Positions 37,050-50,292 are shown, counted from the first letter of the stretch. The stretch is DNA of 64,000 nucleotides from Tamarix chinensis (GCA_030549775.1 CM060175.1:106137422-106201421), one strand, 5' to 3'. The notes: generated from the sequence alone by a model not told the origin. Program-made: numbers and translations.

Positions 37050-40000
37050 AGGATCAAGATTATGACTAAGGATGTAAATGATTTAAGATGACTCACAAAC
37101 TATTCAGCTTTACTTGTTAAATGTTTGGCTTGGCTCATTTATATCTTAGGCTCATGAGCTCAACTCATAAGCTCATTAAAAGCTTGACTCATCTCATTTG
37201 TTTAGTTAAAGGAGCTGATATCAAGCCTTATTGTAAGATGGTTTATTGAATGAGCTAAGCCCAATGGTGTTCGTCTTGGTTAGGCTCATGTACAACCCTA
37301 ATCATGATTGCATACTTATCATATATTTATGGTGTGTTCTACTCTGTCTATCTCTAGCCTTATGTTATACAATTTTATGCTATTATTTTTGTAAAAAAAC
37401 CCCAGTCATATAATTATTAGTTATATTGTGGAAATTATATGGTACTAAAATAAATAAGCAATTAATATTGAAAAATATAATAATAATGATAATAATATAA
37501 TAGGTGTACCTTATTAACCAAAATAATAACATAAGATGAAAAATAGGAAATTAAATTGATATCTAAACACACTAAATTCAAGATGTGTCCTTAAGATAAA
37601 TTTTCTCTCCTATAGTGCCCAAGTTTGTAAACAATTACCTTCCATGATAGAACAATTTTTGTTGCTATCAGAAGTCACACTTCAATCTAATAAAAGATAG
37701 GAATAAGAAGGAAATGTAAGAGATGTATTATTGTTGGAAAATTCTTTATCAACAATTTTCGACATGGGAGACTATTTATAGACTTATTTGAGTCTCTTCA
37801 AACATATATAAAACCTTTTTTAAAATATAAAAAATGGTCAGTAGGTGCATACTATGAGAGAATTAACACGTGCAGCAGGATCCGCACTAATATAAAAGTG
37901 TTGTTCCAAATGTCTTATCAGAAGTTGCAATCTTCTATTAATTTCAAGTGTGCACACTAATGCCCTTCTAGCCCACCATAGTACTTTTACTTATTTCAAA
38001 ATTGTATGCCATATGTTGTGCATGCTTTATTGTAATAATTTTTTGTATATATTAGTTTTTTCTCACGTGCTAAAAAGTTAGATACATTAATTAGTAAATA
38101 ACACTAATTAAATGAAAATATGTTGATTAGGGACTAATACCAATGAAAAAAACTTCAATGATGAATGATTTAATTAATAATATTATTAATTAAGTAATTA
38201 GATGGAAAATCAATTGATAATAATAATTAAAGTTCCAAAAATATTGCAATGTATATCAACAAAAACATAACCTTAAAGGTGATGACACATTATCATCTAT
38301 ATTAGACATTACAAGATAAGAGGATTGTTATACATGAGTTATATTGTGTAGTCTTATCTTTTATTTATGGTATTGTGAACTGCGATCTGATAGCTTTGTG
38401 GTATTTTCCAGATGTTTCTTACTTGTTTTAAACCTATATCCTTACTAAGATCTCTACCTATATTTCCTTTTCTTGGAATTGGATTGAAGCAAGATGCTTT
38501 AGTTTCAAATAAGTGTTATTAGTAATTATATTTTGGTGACAAATAAGTGTCATTGTATATTTACGAGGAAAATTTCAAAAACAATCCTACTTTATCATCT
38601 AGTATTAAAGATGCCATAATATTTTGTGTGTGTGTGTGTGTATCATTTGTACAACAATATTTATTATTTCTAATGGTGTCTAAATGGGGATAATCTAGTT
38701 AATTATTTTTTTAATTCTTTCATCAAGAACTAAAATGTCACTTATTTGAATCAGAAGGAAGTATATGAACAAAAATAATGAGGAATCAATGGTAGTTATG
38801 ATAATATATTTGATGAAACTATGCTTGAAAATATTTAGCAGTTACTCTAATCACCTATGGAAGACTCTCCAGTGTTGATAAAATGCATATGCATCTCATA
38901 GGAGGAATTCAAGATGTTGTTGGGTATATAAAGCAATAGGGGAGAGTTAACATCTTATGGTTGGCTAACAAATCTATTTAGCTCATCAACTTGGAGCCAA
39001 AAGCTTAGTTTTCCCTAAGGTTACTAACGTATACAAGATAGTTATTTAATCTATAGGTAAATGATGGTCATAGTTTCCCCTGAGGCATACACAACTTGGT
39101 TGATGTTGATTAATGTCATTGCTCAAATCAAACTTTTTTTTACAGTTATTTTTTATTTAATAAAAAAAAAATTTAAAATTAACTTAATCAAACTAAACTG
39201 AAATTTTATAGTTTGGTATGGAGCACTTAATGGTTAACCAAAATATTAAAAAGGCCACAAAAAATTCCATGTGCTTAATATGCTGATGTATTATTTATTG
39301 CATACTCATATATTACATGTTGCCATTAAAAAAATAGACCATAATAAGTTCATAGGCTAAATTTTCACATATATCCAACAAAAATGGCACATATCTCGAT
39401 GGTGACAGCATAGTAGCAACAAGCTAACAATCTAAAAAAATTTTATGATAGCAAGATAACACAATAACAAAGTAGTCATCTTCAATAATGAAAAAAATAC
39501 ACAAACTTTAATTCTCCTCAACCTTCTAATGTAAAAAAAAGGTATCTTCCAACTTCAAGATTATTATCTGAATTTGTCACAACAAGGAGTTAATAGTGGT
39601 GGAAGAAAATTAGACAAGCACCAAGCAACGAGAATGAATAAATGAAAATCATCGAGCAAGATGAAGAGAGGTGTCGTGTGTAGGTCCATGAACTAAGCAA
39701 ATTAAGGAAGGAGGGAGTCAGTGATTCAAGGGATGACTCAAGACTCTCGAGTCTTAACAACATAACTAAAGGTTAGGTCATAGGTGAAGTAATTGGGGGT
39801 TATGATGTATTAAGAGTGTGTATGTGCGCGCACGTGTGTGAGTGCGTGCACGCGTGTTTGTAATGTATTTAAACAATAAATGATTAAGTAACAAGAATTT
39901 CAAGACCTTAACTTTTAACTAAACCGCTTTAAAAAAAGTTCTTAACCAAACCATTTTTTTAATGTTAACCAAACCAGGCCATAAAATTATGATTTGGTAT

Positions 40001-40180
40001 GGTTTAACTATAATATATACATCCATTGATGTAAAAGTATATCATATAACCGGAGGGTTCCCTACAAAGCATCCGATAAAAGGGATGGAAGACCCTGGGA
40101 AATGGATGATAATATGATATAACCTACAAGTGAAAGACCACTTAACTCTAGATAAGAGTTACTATGCTTTTTAGGAGGAC
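37050..40180. other. AT-rich, no supported gene
   Basis: No recognisable coding. A (TG)n run is at about 38625-38641. 39817-39861 is a purine-pyrimidine alternating stretch, listed separately. Confidence 0.55.
39817..39861. repeat. Alternating purine-pyrimidine tract with Z-DNA potential
   Basis: TG/CG/CA alternation including GTGCGCGCACGTGTGTG and GTGCGTGCACGCGTG, rich in CG steps in otherwise CG-poor surroundings. Confidence 0.7.
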
Positions 40181-40504
40181 ACTACATGTAATACCCCAAA
40201 TTTTTAGAAAACTAATAATTTAATAAATAGCTTTTATTTGAAATAAATTAGCTTTTAGAATTATTTAATTTAATTAATTTATGGATTTTTGAGTATATAA
40301 ATTTGGACGGGAATATTTAGTAAATTAAAATAGATAATTTGTTATTCTATCATGCTATTTTTATTTAAATAATTTTCAAACTACTATTTTACTAACCTTA
40401 TCCTTTTTAAATTAATATATTAGATTATAATGAATTGAATTATTAAATTAAATAATTTACCAAGAATCTTACATTTTGTAATTTTATAAATTAATTTAAT
40501 TTAT

Positions 40505-41640
40505 TTTACTATTATTTCCATTTCCCTTTTTACACCTTTTCCTTTCTTCTCTTTTTTTTCCCTTTTCCTCCTCCTTGGGTCGTCCACCCGGCCTGCACCG
40601 CCCCCTCTCCCCTGCTTGGGCCACGGGCCCGTTCGCCCTACACGCTCCAGCCCTCCTTTCCTCCCTCCACGCCTGACGCACGCCCCAGCCCGACCTCCTT
40701 CTTTTTTTTCCCCTGGACCAGCCGGCTCCCTTCTTTTTATGCGCCGGTCCAGCCGCCCCGTCCCTTTCTTCTTCTCCTTTCTTCCTCCTCCACGCCCGAC
40801 TCTTCTGCCATTGTCGAGCGCCGACTGCCGCCCTACACCTGCCACCACCACCTGCTCCCTCTCCCTCTCTCTCTTCCCCCGTCATTTTCCTTCCCATTTC
40901 AAGCCAAACCGGCCCTTGGACCACACCCCGCGTGCCCCGATTCTTCCCTTCTTCTTCCCTCTTTCCCCTGCCACCCGACCAGCCCTGCCACCATCTGCAG
41001 CACCGATCGCCGGCCAGCCCTGCCCCTCTCTTCTCCTTCTTCTTTTTCCTCACCACCCCAGCTCCCTTCTGCCCCACTTTCGAGCCTTTTCTCCTTCCCC
41101 GAGCTCTCTCCTCTCTCCTTCCTTCTTCCCGATTTTTCTTCCTCGTTTTTTTTATCACCACCAGCCTCCGCCGCCTGAACCACCAAGCCCAGCCCCTGCG
41201 CCGCCTTCTTCCACCGCCTACTACCACCCTGCACCACCACGCCACCCCTCGAGCCCTACACTTCCTCCCTTCTCCTCCTCTTCCTTTTTCTTCCCAGTTT
41301 TTTCCCTTACCGTCGAGCCACCTGCAACCGCCTCTACCGCCGCCTTCCGGCCACCTCTGCCGCCACCCAACCCACCGTTCGACACCCTGCAACCCCCTCT
41401 ACAACCGCCATCCATTAGTTGGCCGAAAAAAGCCCTTGAACCCCTCCATTTTTCCCTCTCCTTTTCCTTCCTTCACAACCCCTTTCCCTCGACCCATCTT
41501 GGCAGCCACCTTCGCCGCCTCTCCGCCGCCTTGAGCCGCCTTGAAACCATCCTTAGCCTCCACCTACAACCCCTCTTCACTTCTGCACCATTCCCCTGCC
41601 TTGAAACCTCCCCCAACCACCTTCTTTTCTAGCCTAAATA
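40505..41640. other. C/T-rich block inside copy 2
   Basis: More than 1 kb of strongly pyrimidine-biased plus strand (CCTCC, TTCTTC, CCGCC runs). It produces long Pro/Ser-rich open frames on the plus strand and Gly/Arg/Lys-rich frames on the minus strand at once, as compositional bias does. A shorter version sits at 1905-2275 in copy 1. Confidence 0.8.
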
Positions 41641-41715
41641 CCCTAACCCAAAAATAATGGATTTTTCTCCCTTCACCCTCTTTGAGCCCTTTTCTCCCTA
41701 TGATTATGCATGAAA

Positions 41716-41739
41716 CTCACGCTGCTCATGCAGCGTGAG
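41716..41739. repeat. Short perfect hairpin in copy 2
   Basis: CTCACGCTGC and GCAGCGTGAG around a 4-base TCAT loop, 10-bp arms, just after the C/T-rich block. Confidence 0.85.
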
Positions 41740-42349
41740 CTCCCCCTTATTTTGAAACTCATTTGGTTAAGTTTTGAGGTATATCCATATTTAATTAAAG
41801 TGTATTATTATTAAATAAATTTGTTTTATAAAGTTTTATCCTTTTTAACTTCTTATTTCTAACAAATATGATGGATATTATTTTTAGGTGTTGAGTTGCT
41901 AATTATTCTTGGTAAGATTTGATATTTTGCGGGATTAAGGTAACCGTTAATCCTCCCTTAAATATATGGAAAAACGCATGCTAGCACATTTAGGGTTTAG
42001 TATGATTTTATGCATGTTTTGTATGCTTAGCATGATATGTTTATGGTTTCTTATATTATTTGTTAAAAAGAAAAAGCATGATAACTTTTGTGCCATATGT
42101 AGGTATGTTAAATAAAGAAGGAGTTGGAATATGGATAGAAATGTTAAATACTTGTTTATGATGTATCATGTTGTTAATGCATGAATGATGTTATTGTTTA
42201 AGGGTATTTTAGTAATTATGCTTATGAGGTATATAAATCAATGTGTGTAGTTGCTAATGAGTATTATGTTGAAAAATGACAAGTTGGTGGACTTAGATGA
42301 TAAAAATGAAGTATTAATATCATTATTTTATGTAGTGTTAGTAAATTTA

Positions 42350-43420
42350 TAAAAATGGTGGATAAAGGGGTTGAATGGAAATTTTATAAGTGAAAAGGGT
42401 ATTTAGGTAATTTTATAAGTAAAAGGGTATTTTGGTAATTTTAAAATAAAGGGGTTAAATGATAATTTATAAGTAAAGGATAAAATTGTAAGTTGTGAGA
42501 AAGAAGGGTAAAATGGTAATTTTGGAAGTAGGGGTAAAATAGTAATTTTGGATGAAGGAGGGCACTATGGTAATTTTGGAGGTAAAGGGGCAAAATCGTA
42601 ATTTCACAAGTAAAGGGTAATATGGTAAATTTTATAAGTGAATGGTGAAGTGGTAATTTATAAGTAAAGGGGTAATATGGTAATTTGGGAACGAAGGGCA
42701 AAATGGTAATTATGTATGGAAAGATAAAGATGGTAATCTTGGATGTGAAAGGGTAAAATAGTAATTTGTAAAGTAAAAGATGTATGGTGGTAGTTTTCAT
42801 AAATAAAAGGATATTATGGTAAAATTGGATGTAAGGGGGGTAAAATGGTAATTTTGTAAATAAAAGGATATTATGGTAAACTTGGGAGTAAGGGGTAACG
42901 TGGTAATTATGATAACGACAAAAGATAATTTAGAAATTAAATTATGATTGTAGAAGAGTAATTGGATAAGTACGATGCTATAAAAGGGTAATTTGGTAAA
43001 TTAACCAATTCAAGGGCATTATGGTAATTTTAAATATGGAGAAGGGTAAAATTGGTAATTGTAATTATGAAGAGGGGTAAATTAATTATGAGGAAGGTTA
43101 ATTTGGAATTTATGATAATTGAAAAAGGTAAATGGCAATTAAAATAATTGAGAGAGGTAAAATGGTAATTATGATAAGGAGAAGGGTAATTTAGTAATTT
43201 ATCCAACTCAAGGGCAATTTAGTAATTGTAACAAAGGAGAAGGGCGATTTGGTAATATAACCAACCAAAAGGGAAATATGATAAGTGTAGTAATTATGAG
43301 GGGTGAATGGTGATCTAAAAAGTGTAGGAGACAATTTGGTAATCTAAAGTGGACAAGGGGTAATTTGGTAATTATACAACCTTAAGGGTAATGTGGTAAT
43401 TTATCAAGTAAGGAATGGAT
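42350..43420. repeat. Degenerate tandem array (GGTAAAATGGTAATTTTGG type)
   Basis: About 1 kb made of imperfect units of about 25-40 bp built from AAGGGGTAA(A/T)ATGGTAATTT plus a variable linker. Open frames in it (for example 42441-42800 minus) are repetitive translations, not genes. Confidence 0.85.
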
Positions 43421-44116
43421 ACTTAACAATTATATAAGTAAAGGGCAAATGAGTGGTTTGTACCTGACATGTCTTTGAGATTGTGGAACATTATAATATG
43501 ATTAAATAATGCTGATTAGCCAAGTAAGAGTATTTGATAATTAGTATGGCCTTAATGGTTTCTCTGTGATATCCTGGATAATCATCTGAATAAGAAACGA
43601 TTAATGATATCGGAACGATCGAAAGTGAATAAGTATCTGATTATCGTGTTTCTCGTGATCACCTTAATTAAGACACTATTACTTAAAGTGAAAGACCTCG
43701 AGATCGGGAATGGTGACTCCTTAGGGGTCGCTACCCTAAGGATGTGGTTTAGTCCACGATTATTCTGGTATTTGCTGGTGTGCCTTTGTGCCCCAGCCAG
43801 GCCCTATATCTTACTCTTTCTAGCTCTACGGACCTAGTTAGGGGGTATGCATACTTATGGATTAGGTGTCCTTGTCGGTAGGGTACTGAGTTAGCTTTAT
43901 GCACCAGTACGACCAGGGTACCTTTGCGTCCTTGGGTTAATGGTTGAAGGGTACTGAGTAGCTGATATGCACTGGTACGACTGGTGTACCTTTGTGTCCC
44001 GGATTATCGATCTCCCATTCGAGGCAAATAAATATGATTGATGTGCTGATTAAAGAAAGGAAAGATACTATTATTGAAAGTGGAATATTAATGAGCCGGG
44101 CCCAGATGATTATGAT

Positions 44117-44580
44117 ATTGAGTACCGGTCCACCGATTATAATAGTGGTTCGGGAGCGTGTTGCCCTGGTATGTGATATTGAGTACCGGTCCACCGGTTA
44201 TAATAGTGGCCAGGAGCGTTGTGCCCTGGATGATGATTCTTATATATCCCGGTCCACCGGTTATAATAGTGGCCAGGAGCGTTGTGCCCTGGATGATGAT
44301 TTTATATATTCCGGTCCACCGGCTAAAATAGTGGGGGTCCCGAGCTCAATAAAATCAGTTCTGTATGTGAATAAGATTATGGAAAAATACTAATCACTTA
44401 TAGTGGAACACCATGTGAGTCGGGGCCAGACCAGTCCACCGGCAAATAATAGTGGTCAGGTGTGTTCTGCCCTGTGCGTATACCTTCCGGTCCACCGGCA
44501 ATAATAGTGGTCAGAGGCGTTCTGCCCTGTGTGTTGACTTCCGGTCCACTGGCTATAATAGTGGGGTTCTCGCACTCACA
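44117..44580. repeat. CCACCGG/TAATAGTGG repeat block in copy 2
   Basis: A group of four units then a group of three, with core GGTCCACCGG(T/C)TATAATAGTGG plus a CAGGAGCGTTGTGCCCTG tail. The spacer CATGTGAGTCGGGGCCAGACC is identical to the spacer in copy 1, and the final unit again runs into GGGGTTCTCGCACTCACATG. Confidence 0.85.
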
Positions 44581-45241
44581 TGGATATTAAATATGATATT
44601 GATGGAATGATGATGGAATAATGGCTTAAGGCCCAAAGTATCGATCGTGACTTATAAAGTATTATGTATGTTATTGTTATGCATGCACCTCATATTATTT
44701 ATGTGTGTAGTTTGCATTATGTGTCGTATGCGAGCCTATCTTTAAGTGTGGTATTAAAGGGTTACTCAGTACCGTAGTACTGAAGGGATTCCCTTTATGG
44801 GGCCCCTGCCTATTCAATGGGCAGTGCCCTTGCAGGTTTTTCAGGTGCTACTCAAGTGGGCTCAGGAAAGAGAGTAAGGAGTTATCCGATATCGTTAGGG
44901 TTTTCCCTCCTTCTTCGTTTAATCTAGTTTTGATGTTATGTTGGTACTTTAACCACCATCGGTGGATTTTATTCCTGAAAACGATTTGATGCACTACTCT
45001 GATTTAAATATGTTGAAGTCCTTGCAATTTACTCTGATTTATGTGTGTTGAATTTCTTTCAAAATGTATTTTACTTTTCATAGCCTTAGCACTTGGTACT
45101 GGAACGGTATGAGTGAACCGGTCTGGTACTAAATGTGGCGGTAATACTCCCAAAGTTCACGTTTTATTTATCTGCTTCCGCCAATTATCTTTTAATAAAA
45201 TAAAATTTTTCAGTAGCGAATTTTGGGGGTGTTACACTACA

Positions 45242-46620
45242 TCTTGAGTTCGATCCTTATCAAGGAAATTTTAGTTTTTTTAATTATTATTTCCTTAGTT
45301 ATTAAGTTAATGTGTCCTATGGCTTGAATTATCTTATCATAGGTGACTAAGATAGGATAAAGTTTGATAGAATTTTATTTGGTTACTATTCATATAAATA
45401 GTACTTATATATTAGGGGTTAATTGGTTATTATTTAATTCTTTACTTAATAGTTAAGGCATTTTTTAGGATATTAGTTAAGATTAGATAGAGTTTTATCT
45501 CTTAGATTTATTTATTTTCTGTTATAAAAGTAAGCTTAAGGAGGTGCAATGTAGCTATATAAATCACGTGTAATCAACATTGCTAATTATAGTTGAGTTA
45601 AATTATTCAATTGAGTATTCTCTTTTGAAATTCCATGTGAGTTTCTTCTTTCTACATTTACATTAACTATTTGAGTTATAAAATAAAATCCTCTCTAAAT
45701 TATCATATATGTATAAGCTATAATTTAGAAATCTTTTGATTATTTTTTTGTAAGAGCTTAATCGATAATAGTTTGTGAGTGGTTTGAACACCTAAATTCA
45801 CATACCATATCTATATCCCATACCTGTCACCACCATATATTACCATAATTCATCATGTTTTCGAATACACGTCTACCATCTTTGTTTTGTTTCTCAATAA
45901 TTTATCCTAAAAAACAATAATTTCACATTGTGTGTTTCCACCAAGCATAATCGCTCTTTCCTTCTAATCATAGGAAGTACAACTTAATTATGTGATAAAG
46001 AATGAGAGGTTTTCATGGCATTGGATGGATTTTTCCCTTTGTTGTAGGTAAGCTTTATTTCTAACAAATTTACCATATTATGTAATGGTGGAATGAAAAT
46101 TTGGATTACGTTGGTGCTAATTATCTTATTTAATTAAGCTTCATTTACATCTACTACACCTAGGATTGAAGGAAAACGTCGTTGGCATGTCTTTAAGAAG
46201 TGATTGTGCATATAAATACTCAGATAACGGGGTTGTCAATGAAGGGTCGGGCCGAATTACTTCTTAGTTAGGCTGCTTGTTTTATTAAGCAAGTTGAACA
46301 CTTACTTATTAAAGAAGTATAATATTATCAATAATATATGAAATGAACAAATAACTAACTAAAAATATATGTTAGGTTGCATCGATTGATCGACTATGAG
46401 TTCAATTAGTGTTTTGACTCATTTATGTGGAAAAGAAATGATTAACCTAAGGATATGAAAGGAAGATTCATATTCTTAGCTCAAATGTACTTGATTCATT
46501 TAATTTATATATAAGATCGACGATATGTAGCAAGAATTAAGTGTTGTAAGCGAATGGAAAAATACTATCAAGAAATTAAGTATTTTGTAAAACATTTAAA
46601 TAGTTATCATTGTGAATGAA
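45242..46620. other. No supported gene
   Basis: AT-rich sequence between the giant LTR and the copia element. Neither strand carries a recognisable domain. Confidence 0.5.
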
Positions 46621-46622
46621 TA

Positions 46623-46787
46623 TGTTATGTTGTTCTTGTCATTGATTTCTCAAGAATATATACAAGTGCTCTGCTGCTATAATTTAGGCTAAAATCTAGA
46701 ATAACTTTTAACTATCTAACAAAATTTCCCAATATAAAAGATATACATTAAAAATAATCTACAAGAATATTTACACATATTCTATCA
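46623..46787 (-). repeat. 3' LTR of copia element (approximate)
   Basis: Just downstream (minus direction) of the RNase H end lies a purine run ACGGGGGAG, the expected polypurine tract. It is followed by TGATAGAATATGTG..., ending near ...CAACATAACA. No matching 5' LTR was found at the other end, so the element is 5'-truncated or rearranged. Confidence 0.55.
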
Positions 46788-49700
46788 CTCCCCCGTAGTC
46801 GAAGCGGGAGAGGGATGAACGCTAAGACTGTCCCGAAAGTCATCAAAGAGGATGCGTGGAAGACCCTTTGTAAGAATGTCAGCAATTTGATAACGGGACG
46901 GGATATGAAGGACACGTACTTCGCTACGGTTGACTCTTTCATGAACAAAGTGAATGTCCATATCGATATGTTTAGTGCGCTGATGTTGCACTAGATTGCC
47001 CAATAGGTACACTGCACTAAAATGATCACAATAAACAAGAGTAGCCTTGTGGATTGGACAATGAAGTTCTAAAAGCAAATTTCGAATCCAACAAGACTCA
47101 TAAACAACATTAGCAACACCTCGATATTCAGCCTCGGCACTAGATTTGGACAAGGTCTGTTGTCGTTTAGAATACCATGAGAGAAGATTATTACCAAGAA
47201 AAACACAATAATCGGAAGTGGATCATCACGTATTAGGACATCCACACCAATCAACATCCGTATATGAGATTAAATATTCAAGTTTTGTTTTGTGCAGATG
47301 CAGGCCATAATCAAGTGTGCCATTGACATATTGCAAAATGCACTTCAGTGCCTCCATGTGCTCAATTTTGGGTGCATGCATATGTAAACATACCTGTTGC
47401 ACTGCATAAGAAATATCGAGCCTGGTAAAAGTAAGATACTGAAGATCACCTACCAGACGACGATACATGGTAGGATCATCATAAGGAGTACTAGTAGTGG
47501 CACTGAGTTTCCCTTTGGTGTCAATAGGAGTGGGATACGGTTTGCAAGATGTCATGCCAGCTGTGTCAAGAATGTCTTTTGCGTATTTCCTCTGAGAGAG
47601 AAAAAGAGAATTGGCATTTCTGGTTACTGTGATACCTAAGAAAGAACTTACTGGTCCCAAATCTTTCATTGAAAATTCCGAATTGAGGAGAGACATGATG
47701 GATAGTCTGAGAGCATCTGATGAAGCTGTGAGAATAATATCATCAACATATAAAAGAATATAAGCAATTTTAGATCCGCAATGGTAGATAAATAAAGAAT
47801 GGTCAGATGTACTATGAGATAAACCTAAAGTAGCCACATAGTCCGCAAACCGTTGATACCAAGCCCGTAGTGCTTGCTTGAGGCTATACAGAGATTTCTT
47901 TAGTAAACAGACATAATCAAGATGATGTTGATCACGAAAACCCATAGGTTGATGCATGTAGGCTGTCTCATGTAAATTACCATGGAGGAAAGCGTTCTTG
48001 ACATCCAACTGATGTATGGGCCAAGAGTTAGACAATGCAATACTGAGTACAGTCTAAATAGTGGCTAGTTTCACAACAGGACTAAAAGTCTTGTCACAAT
48101 CAACACTTGCTTTTTGGGACCTGCCATCATCTACAAGTCGGGTTTTATGCCTCTCAAAAGAACAATCAGATTTCTTTTTATGTCGAAAAATCCGCATGGA
48201 CCGAATGACATTAATCTTAGGGGGTGAGGTAGCAAAATCCATGTCTTATTTTTAATTAGAGCATCAAATTCATCCTGCATTACCAATTTCCAATTTGGGT
48301 TATGAAGTGCACTCACGGGGGAACGGGGTAAAGGTGAGATAGAATTGTTAGTGGTTTGGACACTTAAGTTAAGGTATTTGGGATTAGGTTTATGAACCCC
48401 AATTTTACTCCTTATAAGCATTTGGTGAAGTGAAGAAGTGGGGCGAACCGTGTTTGGGGCAGGTGGAGAGTTCGTTGAAGAAGTAGGCCCAAGTCGCCTA
48501 GGTGGGGGAAGGTAAGCTGGGCTTTGGGCTTGGTTCTGCCGAGGAGGGGAGGGAATTTGGGATGGTGATAGGGGATGATTATAGAGTAGGAAGCGTGCAG
48601 GAGGGGAAGAAGCTGGGGGTGGTGGGCTGGCGAGAGGGGCCCATTATGAGGCTGATCGGGCTGGTCTGATTGGACCAAAGAGGAGGCACGCATATGATGC
48701 ATAATTAGAGGATGGAGGCCATCATCTAGGAAGTCATAAGAAATAGGAGATGACGTATGAAGTTGTGAGAATAGAAAATTAGTTTCATCAAAGATGACAT
48801 GTCGGGAAAGAATAATTTTCTGGTTTGATAGATCATAGCACTTAAAACCTCAATGATTATGGGGATATCCTAAGAAAACACATGGAGTAAAGCGAGCTTG
48901 AAGTTTATTTATTGTGGGAGAGGAAAAAAAAGGATAGCACAAGCATCCAAAAACCCGAAGATTAGTGTAGTCTGGGATTTTTCCATAAAGAATTTGAGTG
49001 GGAGAGGAGAGATTTAATATTTTAGAAGGTGGAATGTTAAGAATATAAGTTGCCATAGCAAGAGCATGGTGCCAAAAATATGGTGGCAGAGAAGAGTGAG
49101 CAAGAAGAGTATGAATAATATTGTTAATGGTTTTTATTTTGTGTTCTGCTTTGCCATTTTGAAGGGAGGTATAGGGACAAGAAAAATGGAAATGTATGCA
49201 ATTTGATTTACAAAAAGTTATAAAGGGACCATTGTCATATTCACCACCATTGTTACATTGAATTTGCTTTATGCGGCTATTAAATTGAGTGGTAATGTAA
49301 GCATGAAAAGATGTGAAAATGTTGTAAACTTGTTATTTGCTTGATATTGGAAATGTCCATAAGAAATTGCTATAGTTATCAAGAAAAATGACATAATAGC
49401 GATGGCCGGAGGAGATAAAAATAGGATATGTCTATAAGCCACTATGAATAATATCAAATGGCATAACAGTATAAGAAGAAGAATCAGTAAATGGCAACTT
49501 AATGTGTTTCCCAAGTGGATAAGATTGGCAAAAAGTTTTTTGGGCCTTATTACATTCAATCAAGCTACTACTGCAAAGAGAATTTAAAATGTCTTTTCCT
49601 AGATGGCCTAGACGGGAATGCCACAAATCATATAAAATGGCACCAAAAGTGGATGGAGAGGATGATGGTTGTGTGACTGAAGATGTGGTGAATGGATAAA

Positions 49701-50292
49701 GTTCTCCAAAACTATTTCATCTTAATAGGTGCCTCCCAGTCTGCAGATCCTTCACAAAAAACCCAAGGGGATCAAATTCAACGGAGACCATATTATCAAT
49801 AGCAAATGTTCTGACTGAAATGAGGTTTTTAATAAGTTTAGGGGCATGTAACACATTTTGAAGAGTTAAAGGAGGAGTTTTCTGGGTAAGGGAGGCACAA
49901 CCATAACCACAAATTGGAATTGAACTACCATTACTAACAAGAATGCTATTGTTTTTGCTCAAATTAAAATAAGACGATAGGTTACCTTGGTTTGCAGCCA
50001 TGTGGGATGTTGCACCGGTATACATGTACCAGTGTTCATCCGATTGAGTGAGAGTGAGAGTGTGTATAGTAGCTTCAACATCAGTAGGTGCATAGTCCAT
50101 GTGTGGGGCGTGGGCAGCAGCATAATGAGCTTGAGGAAGATGAGGTCTAAGGACTCCTTTAGCTTATGTAAAGCGTGGCTGCCACTATTGAGTTGGATAA
50201 GGACATGGGGGTTGGCCCAGTAAGGGGGAGGCCAAGCCCAAGGAGGAATGTATCATTGTTGCCAATTAGCATTAATAGGTGCCTCCCAGTCT
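46785..50292 (-). pseudogene. Ty1/copia pol polyprotein, decayed
   Basis: Domains in copia order on the minus strand. Protease at about 50035 reads WYMYTGATSHMA, where the catalytic Asp (normally LDSGA/LDTGA) is Tyr. GAG-pre-integrase at 49626 reads MWHSRLGHLG. Integrase C-terminal part is at 48850-49056 (ILYGKIPDYTNLRVFGCLCYP). Reverse transcriptase at 47226-48421 includes PIHQLDVKNAFLHG and the catalytic LLYVDDIILTA. RNase H at 46785-47153 includes SSAEAEYRG and DILTKGLP. Frames shift at about 47.2, 48.05 and 48.4 kb and in the integrase, so it cannot make one polyprotein. The RT core itself is well preserved, suggesting moderate age. Confidence 0.88.
49722..49742. repeat. Internal 21-bp direct repeat (copy a)
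   Basis: The sequence encoding the QTGRHLL region just after the protease is repeated exactly at 50272-50292, where the upstream part of the copia element should be. It marks a rearrangement or template jump. Confidence 0.75.

Larger units (their letters stand above)
40187..45236. mobile_element. Giant LTR-type element, probably a solo LTR (copy 2)
   Basis: The element starts TGTAATACCCCAAATTTTT and ends TTTTGGGGGTGTTACA, is flanked by CTACA on both sides (40182-40186 and 45237-45241), and is 5,050 bp long. It has the same ends and layout as the element at 1039-6020: AT-rich start, C/T-rich block (40505-41640), long AT-rich middle, CCACCGG repeat block, then a GGCGGTAAT motif about 100 bp before the end. 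No gag or pol coding is visible, so a solo LTR is most likely. Copy 2 also has a large array of GGTAATTTTGG-like repeats at 42350-43420 that copy 1 lacks. Confidence 0.78.

Noticed and set aside
40496..41632. Long open frames on both strands (up to 338 aa, Pro/Ser-rich or Gly/Arg/Lys-rich)
   Set aside because: Simultaneous open frames on both strands come from pyrimidine-biased DNA inside a giant LTR; no domain is present.
42441..42800. 119-aa minus-strand frame with repeated YPF/TILPF motifs
   Set aside because: It translates the degenerate GGTAA repeat array.
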